Below the pieces are notes generated by a model. That model was not told the DNA's origin. It did no database searches and was given only the letters and a program-made list of their open reading frames with translations. Both the position numbers and the translations under genes were made by a program. A stretch of 64,000 bases of DNA from Bifidobacterium lemurum (GTDB taxonomy: Bacteria; Actinomycetota; Actinomycetes; Actinomycetales; Bifidobacteriaceae), in contig NZ_CP062948.1 in assembly GCF_014898175.1 (NCBI RefSeq), positions 1,860,001 through 1,924,000 of the forward strand, written 5' to 3'. This document shows, one piece after another, positions 1-7,640 of this stretch (position 1 is the first letter of the stretch; the number at the start of each line of letters is the position of its first letter).

Positions 1-1196
1 ACGATGATGAACGCGCTCAGCGTGCCGATGTTCACCAGCTCGAACAGGATGTTGATGTTGATGAAGCCGCCCGCGAACGCGGTGAGCAGCCCGAAGAACC
101 ATGTGCCCTTGAACGGCGTGCGGTGCTTGGGATGCACCTCGCCGAAAAGCTTGGGGAACAGGCCGTCGCGGCTCATCGCATAGCAGATGCGGCTCTGGCC
201 GTACAGCTGCACGAGCATCACCGTGGTCATGCCCACCAGCGCGCCGAGGTTCACGATGAACGCCAGCCAGTTGAGGCCGGTGGCGAGGATCACGCCGGCG
301 ACCGGCGCGTCGATGAAGTTCGCGAACTCCTGATAGGGAACGATGCCGGTCATGATCAGCGTCATGATCACATACAGCACGGTGGACACGGCCAGCGAGA
401 GCAGGATGCCGCGCGGCAGCGTCTTGTTCGGATTGACGGTCTCCTCGGCGGAGGAGCTGACCGCGTCGAAGCCGATGAAGCTGAAGAACACTATCGAGGC
501 GGCCGGCACGATGCCCATCGGCTGGGTGGAGCCGGGCTGGAAGGTGTAGATGCCGTAGGGGGAGAAGGGCTTCCAATTGTCGGGATTCACATACCAGACG
601 GTGCACACGATGAACAGCACGATGATCGCGAGCTTGATCAGCACCATAACGTCGTTGGTGCGTTTCGTCTGGTTGATGCCGATGGACAGCACCCAGGTGA
701 TGACCAGCACGATCACGAAGCCCGGCAGGTTGAAGTAGGTGGTCACGCCCTCCGTGGTGCCGTACGCGGCGGTCAGTTCGACCGGCAGATGCAGGCCGAA
801 TCCCTCCAACAGCTTGTTGAAGTACCCGGACCAGCCGGCGGAGACGGTGGCCGCCTGCAGCGCGTATTCCAGGATCAGGTCCCAGCCGATCATAAAGGCG
901 ATGAGTTCGCCGAACGCCAGATAGGCGTAGGAGTAGGCCGAGCCGGAGACGGGTGCCATCGAGGCGAACTCGGCGTAGCACAGGCCGGCGAAGCCGCAGC
1001 AGACGGCCGCCAGCAGGAACGACACCGACAGCGCCGGGCCCGCGGTGAGCGCGCCCTTGCCGGTGAGCACGAAGATGCCGGTGCCGATGATCGCGCCGAT
1101 GCCCAGCATCGTCAGGTCGAAGGTGCGCATGGTGCGCTTGAGCGGCGTGGATTCCGCCGTCAGTTGGTCCACGGTTTTCTTACGAAACAGGTCCAT
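1..1196 (-). CDS. APC-superfamily amino-acid permease, C-terminus cut by window edge
   Basis: The minus-strand frame is open from an ATG at 1196 to the left edge, giving 398 codons with no stop. The product is a polytopic membrane protein. Its first helix carries the GIGAIIGTGIF motif at residues 32-42, typical of the APC superfamily, cationic or YfnA-like branch. Many later hydrophobic segments are visible, so about ten of the usual 12 helices are probably present. An AGAGAAG stretch lies 3 bases before the ATG. The gene is divergent from alanine racemase across about 220 bp. Substrate cannot be read from the sequence. The last roughly 80-100 residues lie outside the window. Confidence 0.9.
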   Translation of the reverse strand, partial: MDLFRKKTVDQLTAESTPLKRTMRTFDLTMLGIGAIIGTGIFVLTGKGALTAGPALSVSFLLAAVCCGFAGLCYAEFASMAPVSGSAYSYAYLAFGELIAFMIGWDLILEYALQAATVSAGWSGYFNKLLEGFGLHLPVELTAAYGTTEGVTTYFNLPGFVIVLVITWVLSIGINQTKRTNDVMVLIKLAIIVLFIVCTVWYVNPDNWKPFSPYGIYTFQPGSTQPMGIVPAASIVFFSFIGFDAVSSSAEETVNPNKTLPRGILLSLAVSTVLYVIMTLIMTGIVPYQEFANFIDAPVAGVILATGLNWLAFIVNLGALVGMTTVMLVQLYGQSRICYAMSRDGLFPKLFGEVHPKHRTPFKGTWFFGLLTAFAGGFININILFELVNIGTLSAFII

Positions 1197-1415
1197 GATC
1201 TTCTCTCATTTGGATTCGTGTGGATTCGGATGCGAACTGCGTGAAGCAGCGACCGAGGCACCATGATAAAAGGTGGGGTGACATGGCCGTGTTTTTGCCC
1301 ACGACATGATACGGTGCCCTATCCGCGCTCCGTTCGGTCTGACGGCGTGGGGAATGTGCCCCGTTGGGGAAACGCCGGTGGGTTCTCCGACGATTCGTCA
1401 CATGCGCGAGACACA

Positions 1416-2783
1416 ATGGCGGGTATGAGTTTGAACGCGGCACCCGAAATCTCGTTCTCGTCCGAGCAGGGCAAGGCCAATTACGAGGCGGCCAAACGTC
1501 GGTATCCGGCGCAGGCCATCGTCGATCTGGCCGCCCTGCGCGACAATATGCGCCATCTGGTGGATGTCGTCGGCGGGGCGCATTCGGGCACCGCGGTGAT
1601 GGGTGTGGTGAAAGCCGACGCCTACGGGCATGGCCTGCTGCCCGCCGCGCTGGCCGCCTTGGCCGGCGGCGCCACCTGGTTGGGCACCGCGCAGGCGCAT
1701 GAGGCGCTGACGCTGCGCAAACTGGGCATCGGCCCCGACCGCTGCCGCATGCTCACCTGGATGTACAACGGCGCGCAGGTGCCCTTCGACGAGCTCATCG
1801 CCAACGACATCGACGTGTCGGTCGGCTCCCTGGCCGGTCTCGACCGGCTGTCCTGCGCCGCTCGCCAAGTCGGCAAACCGGCCCGCGTGCATGTGAAGGT
1901 CGACTCCGGGTTCGGACGCAACGGCTTCACCGAGGAGAATTTCGACGAAGCGCTCGCCCGGCTGGCGCTGCTCGCGCGTGAAGGCGCGCTCGATATCGTG
2001 GGCCAGTGGAGTCATTTGGCCGTGGCCGACGCGCCCGACGTGCCCGAATTCGTGGAGTCCACCGACCGGCAGATCGAGCGGTTCAACGATTTCACCCGGC
2101 GTATGGAAGCCGCCGGACTCGCGCCTCGGATTCGCCATCTGGCGAACACCGCCGCCACGCTCAGCCGCCCGGAGATCCACTTCGAGCTCGTGCGCCCCGG
2201 CATCGGACTGTACGGCTACGAGCCCGACCCGGCCATGGGCACGCCCGCCAAATACGCGCTGCGTCCCGCGATGAGCCTGCAGGCGCAGCTCGGCACCGTC
2301 AAAGACGTGGCCGCCGGGCATGGCATCTCCTACGGGCGCACCTATCTGACCGACGGACGCACATCCACCGCCATCGTCCCTTTGGGATACGCCGACGGCA
2401 TCCACCGTTCCGCCTCCGGATTCGATATGGCCGGCGCGAAGCATATGGATAAGCCGGGCGGCCCGGTGCGGGTGATGACCACGGACGGGCCCAGGCTGTT
2501 CCGCGTTTCGGGGCGCGTGTGCATGGACCAGTTCATCCTCGACCTGCGTGGATCCGCCGCCGAGCTCGGCGTGCATGAGGGCGATACGGTCGAACTGTTC
2601 GGACCGGGGCGCGGCGAGGCCTTCGCCGAACCGACGGCCGACGATTGGGCGCGCGCCGCCGACACCATCAGCTACGAGATCTTCACCTGCCTGCGCAGCC
2701 GCATCCCGCGCCTGTACCTGCACGCCTCCGACGTGTTCGGTCCCGCCGACCTCTCGCGCCTCGACCCCGCCACCCTGCTGTAA
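1416..2783 (+). CDS. alr: Alanine racemase
   Basis: PLP-dependent enzyme that interconverts L- and D-alanine for peptidoglycan synthesis in the cytosol. The frame gives 455 residues from ATG 1416. An in-frame ATG at 1425 is an equally possible start, and the upstream extension of the frame to 1263 is not family-like. The PLP-binding lysine is K66 in VVKADAYGHG. The second catalytic residue is Y306 in GISYGRTYL. The C-terminal beta-domain has the RVCMDQF signature. Length is close to or slightly above the usual 370-450. It is divergent from the permease. A repeat-rich intergenic region follows. Confidence 0.95.
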   Translation: MAGMSLNAAPEISFSSEQGKANYEAAKRRYPAQAIVDLAALRDNMRHLVDVVGGAHSGTAVMGVVKADAYGHGLLPAALAALAGGATWLGTAQAHEALTLRKLGIGPDRCRMLTWMYNGAQVPFDELIANDIDVSVGSLAGLDRLSCAARQVGKPARVHVKVDSGFGRNGFTEENFDEALARLALLAREGALDIVGQWSHLAVADAPDVPEFVESTDRQIERFNDFTRRMEAAGLAPRIRHLANTAATLSRPEIHFELVRPGIGLYGYEPDPAMGTPAKYALRPAMSLQAQLGTVKDVAAGHGISYGRTYLTDGRTSTAIVPLGYADGIHRSASGFDMAGAKHMDKPGGPVRVMTTDGPRLFRVSGRVCMDQFILDLRGSAAELGVHEGDTVELFGPGRGEAFAEPTADDWARAADTISYEIFTCLRSRIPRLYLHASDVFGPADLSRLDPATLL

Positions 2784-2797
2784 CCCATGTGACCCAT

Positions 2798-2944
2798 ACA
2801 TGGTGCGGCACATCGTGCGGTGGTGCCCATGGTGCCGTACTTTCCATGGTGCGGTGCCTTGAAAACGTTGAAATTCCAACCCACCGCACCATGTGACCAC
2901 CGCACCATGGCGCGCGAATGGGCATGGCGCGTTACATGGTGCGG
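2798..2944. repeat. Intergenic inverted word array A (CATGGTGCGG family)
   Basis: The word NCATGGTGCGG occurs at 2798-2808, 2810-2820 (ATCG variant), 2827-2837 (last bases varied), 2844-2854 and 2934-2944. Inverted copies CCGCACCATGN lie at 2884-2894 and 2900-2910. The copy at 2844 pairs with the one at 2884 over 12 of 13 bp (loop about 28 nt) in a hairpin between convergent genes, so it may act as a bidirectional terminator. The last copy overlaps the 3' end of the next gene. Confidence 0.8.
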
Positions 2945-3411
2945 TTGTAATGCGCCGACAACGCGGCGCACAGCAGCATCGTGGCGCACATGGTGATCAG
3001 GCAGGTGCCGCTGATGATTGCAAGCGCGCCCGAAATGTTGGCCAGCGTGGCCGAACCGTCATAGTTGGCGAGGATTCCGCAAACCATGCCGACGAGGGCA
3101 AGTGCGAACTCCATGACACGTATGGCCTTTGCGTAGGTTTTCATCACGATGAGCCGGTCGCGCTCGTCTTCGGCGAGGGCGGGATTCGCGGAGATGGCCG
3201 TTATCGGTGAGCGCGATGCGGCGAGCATGAGGACGCTCGTCATAGCGTATGCCATCATGGGAAAGATGTTTCGCCATGACATGGGGTCGTGCCCCAAGGC
3301 GATCGACAGCGCATCCTGGAGAGCGAGGATGAGGAACACGATGCCGAAGACGCGGTTCTGCCGCTGGCTCTGGAGTAGTTTGTTGCCGTTGCCGTTGCCG
3401 TTGCCGTTCAT
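2932..3411 (-). CDS. Small four-helix membrane protein paired with an HTH regulator
   Basis: A 159-residue protein of unknown function. The start is ATG 3411, preceded by GGGAAG 5 bases upstream. Frame extension to 3456 would overlap the regulator and is rejected. Residues 2-10 are an Asn-Gly run encoded by a hexanucleotide repeat. About four hydrophobic segments follow: near FGIVFLILALQDAL, a WRNIFPMMAYAMTSVLML segment, and two after the charged middle. The gene begins 4 bp after the HTH gene ends, so the two are one operon. Pairs of a small XRE-type regulator and a short multi-helix membrane protein are common in Gram-positives and usually have no assigned function. Confidence 0.75.
   Translation of the reverse strand: MNGNGNGNGNKLLQSQRQNRVFGIVFLILALQDALSIALGHDPMSWRNIFPMMAYAMTSVLMLAASRSPITAISANPALAEDERDRLIVMKTYAKAIRVMEFALALVGMVCGILANYDGSATLANISGALAIISGTCLITMCATMLLCAALSAHYNRTM
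3382..3405 (-). repeat. Four-copy hexanucleotide repeat (GGCAAC)n inside a coding region
   Basis: Four exact GTTGCC units on the plus strand encode (Gly-Asn) units at the N-terminus of the membrane protein. A change of copy number would keep the frame, so this is a length-variable tail and not an on/off switch. Confidence 0.85.
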
Positions 3412-3415
3412 GGTG

Positions 3416-3640
3416 TCACTTCCCTTCGCCGTCTTCGATGAGACGGTTCTCCTCAAGTTGGCAAAGATCTTCGACGCTGACGCCGAACAGCCGCGCCATG
3501 CGGTAGGCGAGCATCAGCGAGGGGCTGTACTGCTCGCGTTCGATGGAGATGATGGTGCGCGACGACACCCCGACGAGCCGCGCCAGCTCCTGCTGGGTCA
3601 TGCCCGCCGCGTTGCGGTATTCGCGGACCTTCGTCTTCAT
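3416..3640 (-). CDS. XRE/Cro-type HTH regulator, small
   Basis: A 74-residue DNA-binding protein consisting almost wholly of one HTH_3 domain: VREYRNAAGMTQQELARLVG is followed by the recognition helix SSRTIISIE and a dimerisation-like tail. This layout matches small autonomous regulators of the YgzD/PBSX type. Start ATG 3640 is chosen because the domain begins there. ATG 3679 would add 13 residues. The operon partner membrane protein follows directly. A palindrome just upstream suggests autoregulation. Confidence 0.85.
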   Translation of the reverse strand: MKTKVREYRNAAGMTQQELARLVGVSSRTIISIEREQYSPSLMLAYRMARLFGVSVEDLCQLEENRLIEDGEGK

Positions 3641-3680
3641 CGCATATCTGCTTTCGTGATGTTCTTTTGTCATCACCATA

Positions 3681-3715
3681 ACATGAAGCTTCCTTCATGT
3701 GAAGTCAGCTTCATG
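3681..3715. promoter_or_regulatory. Candidate operator of the HTH/membrane-protein operon
   Basis: ACATGAA (3681-3687) is a perfect inverted repeat of TTCATGT (3694-3700), with a 6-bp spacer. A further half-site GCTTCATG lies at 3708-3715. The position directly upstream of the HTH start fits an autoregulatory binding site. Confidence 0.6.
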
Positions 3716-3870
3716 ATGGGCGAGTCTGAGGTGAAATCCACTTGAGCAACGAAAAGTCCACCTGTGTGGGCGCGGGGCATCTCCTAAGCTGAGGCTGCGA
3801 GAGCGCGGCATTCCCGACCGAGGGGAGCCGGCGCCATCCACCGGCAACCCGTATTCCGAAGGAGACGATG

Positions 3871-6072
3871 ATGTCCGTCACACCGCAACACAGCACGCCA
3901 TTGAACGTCGCCGACGTCACCGTCGACGACCCCTTCTGGTCCGCCGAGCAGCATCTCGCCCGCACCGCCGTGATCCCCTACCAGTGGGAGGCGTTGAACG
4001 ACCGCGTGCCCGGCGCGGATCCGAGCTACTGCATGCACAACTTCAAGGCCGCCGCCGCGCAGAACGCCAGCAAGCGCACCGCCGAAAGCTCCGGCAAACG
4101 GTTCGTGCCGCCCACCTACACCGACCGCGGCTTCAACGCGCTGCCCGAAGACCCCGCCAACCCCGACGCGGACAAATTCTACGGCTTCGTGTTCCAGGAC
4201 ACCGACTTCTCCAAATGGATCGAAGCCGTGGGCTACACGCTGGCCACCCATCCCGACCCCGAACTCGAGCGCACCGCCGACGAGGCGATCGACATCGTCT
4301 GCGCCGCCCAGCTCGACAACGGCTATCTCGACACCTACTACATCCTCAACGGCATGGACCGTCACTTCACCTACCTGAAGGACCACCACGAGCTGTACTG
4401 CCTGGGGCACCTCGTCGAAGGCGCGGTCGCCTACTATCAAGGCACCGGCAAAGACAAGCTGCTCAAGGCCGCCGCCCGCTTCGCCGACTACGTGGCCTCC
4501 CGCTTCGGCACCGAAGAGGGCAAACTGCGCGGATACCCCGGTCACGAGATCGCCGAGATGGCGCTGATCCGTCTGGCCGAGGCCACGGGCGAGCGCAGAT
4601 ACGCCGATCTGGCCGAATATTTCGTACGCGAGCGCGGCGCATCCCCGCTGTATTTCGAGCAGGAAGACCGGGCGCGCGCCGTCCACGACGGCAACAAGTA
4701 CCAGCCGAACGAGGATATGCCGCTGCCGTACGCCTACTATCAGGCGCACCAGCCGGTGGCCGACCAGCATGAGGCCGTCGGCCATGCCGTGCGCGCCGCC
4801 TACCTCTATTCCGGCGTGGCCGATGTGGCCCGCCTGACCGACGCGCGCGACCTGACCGACGCGGTCGACAAACTCTGGCGCAACATCGTCGACAAGAAGC
4901 TCTACATCACCGGCGGCATCGGCGGCACCCGCCATGGCGAGGCCTTCTCCTACGACTACGATCTGCCCAACGATCTGGCCTATTCGGAGACCTGCGCCGC
5001 GATCGCGCTGGCCTTCTTCGCGCGCCGCATGCTGCAGATCCGCGCCAAAGGCGAGTATGCGGACGTGATGGAGCGCGCGCTCTACAACACCGTGCTGGCC
5101 GGCATGGCCCTCGACGGCAAAAGCTTCTTCTATGTGAACCCGCTGGAGGTGCGTCCCGAGGCCGCGCTCAACCGCGACCGCAACTTCGAACACGTCAAGC
5201 CGGTGCGTCAGAAGTGGTTCGGCTGCGCCTGCTGCCCGCCGAACATCACCCGCATCGTCAGCTCGATCCAGCAGTACGCCTACACGTTGGGCGAGGACGG
5301 CGCCACGCTGTACACGCACCTGTATATGGGCGGCCGCGCGCGGTTCGACTTCGCGGGCGCGGCGATGGAGTTGGGCGTCGAGGCCGCGATGCCGTGGAGC
5401 GGCGAAGGCAAGGCGACCGTCCACCTCGAGCGTGCGGCGAGCGGCACGTTGGCCTTCCGTCTGCCCGCATGGGCCGGCGACGAGACCGGCGCGGCCGCCG
5501 TGGTGACGGCGAGCGGCGAGAACGAGGGACGCGTCAGCCGCGAGATCCGCGACGGCTATCTCTACCTGACCGGCGAATGGCGGGACGGCGACGTGGTCGC
5601 CTTCGATTTCCCCATGCCGGTGGTGCCGGTGGCCGCCAATCCGCGCGTGGGCGAGAACATCGGCAAGGTCGCCTTCGTGCGCGGGCCGATCACCTTCTGT
5701 GCGGAAGGCGTCGATAACGGCGAGGGGCTGGGCCGTCTGCATGTGGACGCGGCCCGTTTGGACGAGGCCACGGCCGAGAAGTTCACGATGCACGCCGGTT
5801 TCGACGAAAGCCGCACCGACGGCAGCGGGCGCACGGGGGTGGTGGATCCGGTGGACTGGGATATGGTCAGGCTGACCGTTCCCGGCTGGCGCGAGCCCGT
5901 CGAGCCCGACACCGCGGACGACGCGCCCGTCGACGCGCCTCGCGTGCCCCTGTACCGCCGTTTCGACCCGGCCTGCGCGCCGGATCGTCAGCCGGTCGAC
6001 ATCACGCTGATCCCGTATTTCGCGTGGGCCAACCGCGGCCTGAGCGAGATGCGCGTGTGGCTGAATCTATAA
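3871..6072 (+). CDS. hypBA1: GH127 beta-L-arabinofuranosidase
   Basis: Glycoside hydrolase that removes beta-L-arabinofuranose units, in bifidobacteria from hydroxyproline-linked arabinooligosaccharides of plant glycoproteins. It has 733 residues, longer than the roughly 658 of characterised HypBA1, and no signal peptide, so the enzyme is cytoplasmic. Counting from ATG 3868, the zinc-site residues appear as E374 and C376 (YSETC) and C455-C456 (FGCACCPP). C455 corresponds to the known cysteine nucleophile, and E358 (HGE) sits at the acid/base spacing. GAAGGAG at 3858-3864 is better spaced for ATG 3871 than for ATG 3868. An AraC-type regulator follows. The gene symbol is by homology. Confidence 0.92.
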   Translation: MSVTPQHSTPLNVADVTVDDPFWSAEQHLARTAVIPYQWEALNDRVPGADPSYCMHNFKAAAAQNASKRTAESSGKRFVPPTYTDRGFNALPEDPANPDADKFYGFVFQDTDFSKWIEAVGYTLATHPDPELERTADEAIDIVCAAQLDNGYLDTYYILNGMDRHFTYLKDHHELYCLGHLVEGAVAYYQGTGKDKLLKAAARFADYVASRFGTEEGKLRGYPGHEIAEMALIRLAEATGERRYADLAEYFVRERGASPLYFEQEDRARAVHDGNKYQPNEDMPLPYAYYQAHQPVADQHEAVGHAVRAAYLYSGVADVARLTDARDLTDAVDKLWRNIVDKKLYITGGIGGTRHGEAFSYDYDLPNDLAYSETCAAIALAFFARRMLQIRAKGEYADVMERALYNTVLAGMALDGKSFFYVNPLEVRPEAALNRDRNFEHVKPVRQKWFGCACCPPNITRIVSSIQQYAYTLGEDGATLYTHLYMGGRARFDFAGAAMELGVEAAMPWSGEGKATVHLERAASGTLAFRLPAWAGDETGAAAVVTASGENEGRVSREIRDGYLYLTGEWRDGDVVAFDFPMPVVPVAANPRVGENIGKVAFVRGPITFCAEGVDNGEGLGRLHVDAARLDEATAEKFTMHAGFDESRTDGSGRTGVVDPVDWDMVRLTVPGWREPVEPDTADDAPVDAPRVPLYRRFDPACAPDRQPVDITLIPYFAWANRGLSEMRVWLNL

Positions 6073-6179
6073 GGTCGTCTTGGACATCCCGAGCGGAGTT
6101 TTCCGTCATTCCGAGCGGATTGTCGCCCACCCGTCATTCCGGGTGGAGTTTTTCGTTCCGAGCGGATTGCCACCCGCCC

Positions 6180-6258
6180 GTCATCCCGAGCGGAGTCGAG
6201 GGATCTCTTATGCATGGGCTGGGATCCCTCGACTCCGCTGCGCTCCGCTCGGGATGAC
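6180..6258. repeat. Dispersed palindromic repeat (REP-like), copy 1
   Basis: A left arm of about 28 bp begins GTCATCCCGAGCGGAG (6180-6207). It is inverted at 6221-6258, ending CTCCGCTCGGGATGAC, around a short loop. Related copies lie near 11.2, 29.0-29.2 and 57.6 kb. No gene is seen in 6073-6432: this element and the tandem repeat after it fill most of the space. Confidence 0.85.
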
Positions 6259-6390
6259 GGGGTGGGGCGGTTCCGTTGGGATGACGGGATGGGATGGTTC
6301 CGTTCGGGATGACGAGGTGGAGATTGCCCGGGATGACGGGTGGGGTGGTTCCGTTGGTATGACGGGGCGGAGACCTGCCCGGGGTGACGG
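6251..6390. repeat. Degenerate tandem GGGATGACGGG repeat
   Basis: Six copies of an ATGACGGG-like word start near 6254, 6281, 6309, 6333, 6359 and 6384. Spacing is about 24-28 bp, with GGTTCCGTT-type filler between several of them. It begins inside the end of the palindromic repeat, as if that arm had been amplified. Confidence 0.7.
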
Positions 6391-6432
6391 GGTGGATGCT
6401 CCGCTCGAGATGGCGAACGCTACCATGGAGGC

Positions 6433-7386
6433 ATGGAATTCGTAACCGCCCGTGTCGAGACCCCGGTGCAGTTTTCGTCGATAGGACATTTTGTGTCGGG
6501 GCCGGGCTGGCGGCATATGCGGCGCACGATGGACGACTTCGAGTTGATCATCGTGCGCCGGGGCGTGTTGCCGATCCGGGTGGGGGAATCCGACCTGCTG
6601 ATTCGCGAAGGCGAGATGGCGTTGGTTCCCGCCGGCGTGGAGCATGTCGGCACCGAGGCCATCACCGCGTCCCTTGAATTCGTGTGGATGCATTTCCGTT
6701 TCGCCGGTGCCGCCGACGGAGGCGGCGGGACTTGGACGACCGCCTCCAGACCGTCGTCCGACGATCGGTGCGTGTCATTGCCGTTGTATGGCGCGGTGGA
6801 CGATGCGGGTCGCCTCGCCGTGATGTCCAACCAGCTGCTCGACCTGTTCGCGGAGGCGGACTCCCGACCCAACGCCTACTGTTCGTATTGCGCCACCGCC
6901 CTGCTGCTGGAGATCACCATGCAGATGCGGCGACGTTGCGCGAACGCGGATGGCGACGGTCCGGGTGCCGCCGGCGGCAGCCGCGGGGGCGGCGCTATTG
7001 CGGCCGCGGAAGGCATGGGAGTCGCGGAGGCTCGCGAACGGCGCGCGCGTGGCTCCTTGCGGTCGGTGCATTCGTGGATACGCGCCAACGCCTTCGACGA
7101 CATCTCCGTGGCCGATGTGGCCGCGCGGTTCCATTACTCGCCGAGCTATCTGACGTCGTTGTACCACCAGGCCTTCGGCATCGGCATCGTGGAGCAGATC
7201 GTCGAATACCGCGTCGATAGGGCACGCGAGCTGCTCTCCACCACCTCGTCGCCGGTCGCGGCCATCGCCGCCGAAGTGGGTTATGAGGACGCCAAATATT
7301 TCATGCGCGTGTTCAAACGCCGCACCGGCCTGACCCCGACGCAATACCGCGCCGCCTTTCCCGCGCGGCTTTACAACACCGTGTAG
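6433..7386 (+). CDS. AraC/XylS-family transcriptional regulator
   Basis: A 317-residue regulator. An N-terminal cupin-like sugar-sensing half (about residues 1-150) includes the VLPIRVGESDLLIREGEMAL strand region. A Gly/Ala-rich linker near residues 170-205 leads to a C-terminal double HTH. The second HTH shows AAIAAEVGYEDAKYFMRVF and the family signature RRTGLTPTQYR. It lies 360 bp downstream of the GH127 gene on the same strand, so it probably senses an arabinose-type sugar and controls the arabinofuranosidase. That link is inference from position. Confidence 0.88.
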   Translation: MEFVTARVETPVQFSSIGHFVSGPGWRHMRRTMDDFELIIVRRGVLPIRVGESDLLIREGEMALVPAGVEHVGTEAITASLEFVWMHFRFAGAADGGGGTWTTASRPSSDDRCVSLPLYGAVDDAGRLAVMSNQLLDLFAEADSRPNAYCSYCATALLLEITMQMRRRCANADGDGPGAAGGSRGGGAIAAAEGMGVAEARERRARGSLRSVHSWIRANAFDDISVADVAARFHYSPSYLTSLYHQAFGIGIVEQIVEYRVDRARELLSTTSSPVAAIAAEVGYEDAKYFMRVFKRRTGLTPTQYRAAFPARLYNTV

Positions 7387-7396
7387 TACGGCGATT

Positions 7397-7588
7397 GCAA
7401 CGCTTTAACCGCCGCGTTGTCGAGGTTGGCGGTATTCCGCCGTTTTGGTGTCGCGGCATGAGCGGAATGGTTAAATCGTTGTTTTTGACGTTTTGTCAGT
7501 TACAACGCTTTAACCACCATGAAATCACGAATGGCGGTATGCCGCCGTTTTGTCATCGCGCCAAGGACGAAATGGTTAAATCGTTGTA
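7397..7588. repeat. Intergenic inverted word array B, two tandem hairpin units
   Basis: Two copies of a roughly 87-bp unit lie 104 bp apart (7397-7482 and 7501-7588). Each has outer arms CAACGCTTTAACC and GGTTAAATCGTTG that are imperfect inverted repeats. Each also has an inner hairpin GGCGGTATNCCGCC. The arms and inner hairpin are conserved between copies; the filler is not. It sits between the AraC gene and dgt. Confidence 0.85.
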
Positions 7589-7640
7589 AGTCGGATGATA
7601 GTCTGAAAGCGGCTTGATTCCGCGGCGAAAGGGGAGGTCC

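Noticed and set aside
3784..5793. A 669-codon frame antisense to the GH127 gene
   Set aside because: Shadow frame of the real gene; low-complexity Val/Gly/Ala composition and no motif.
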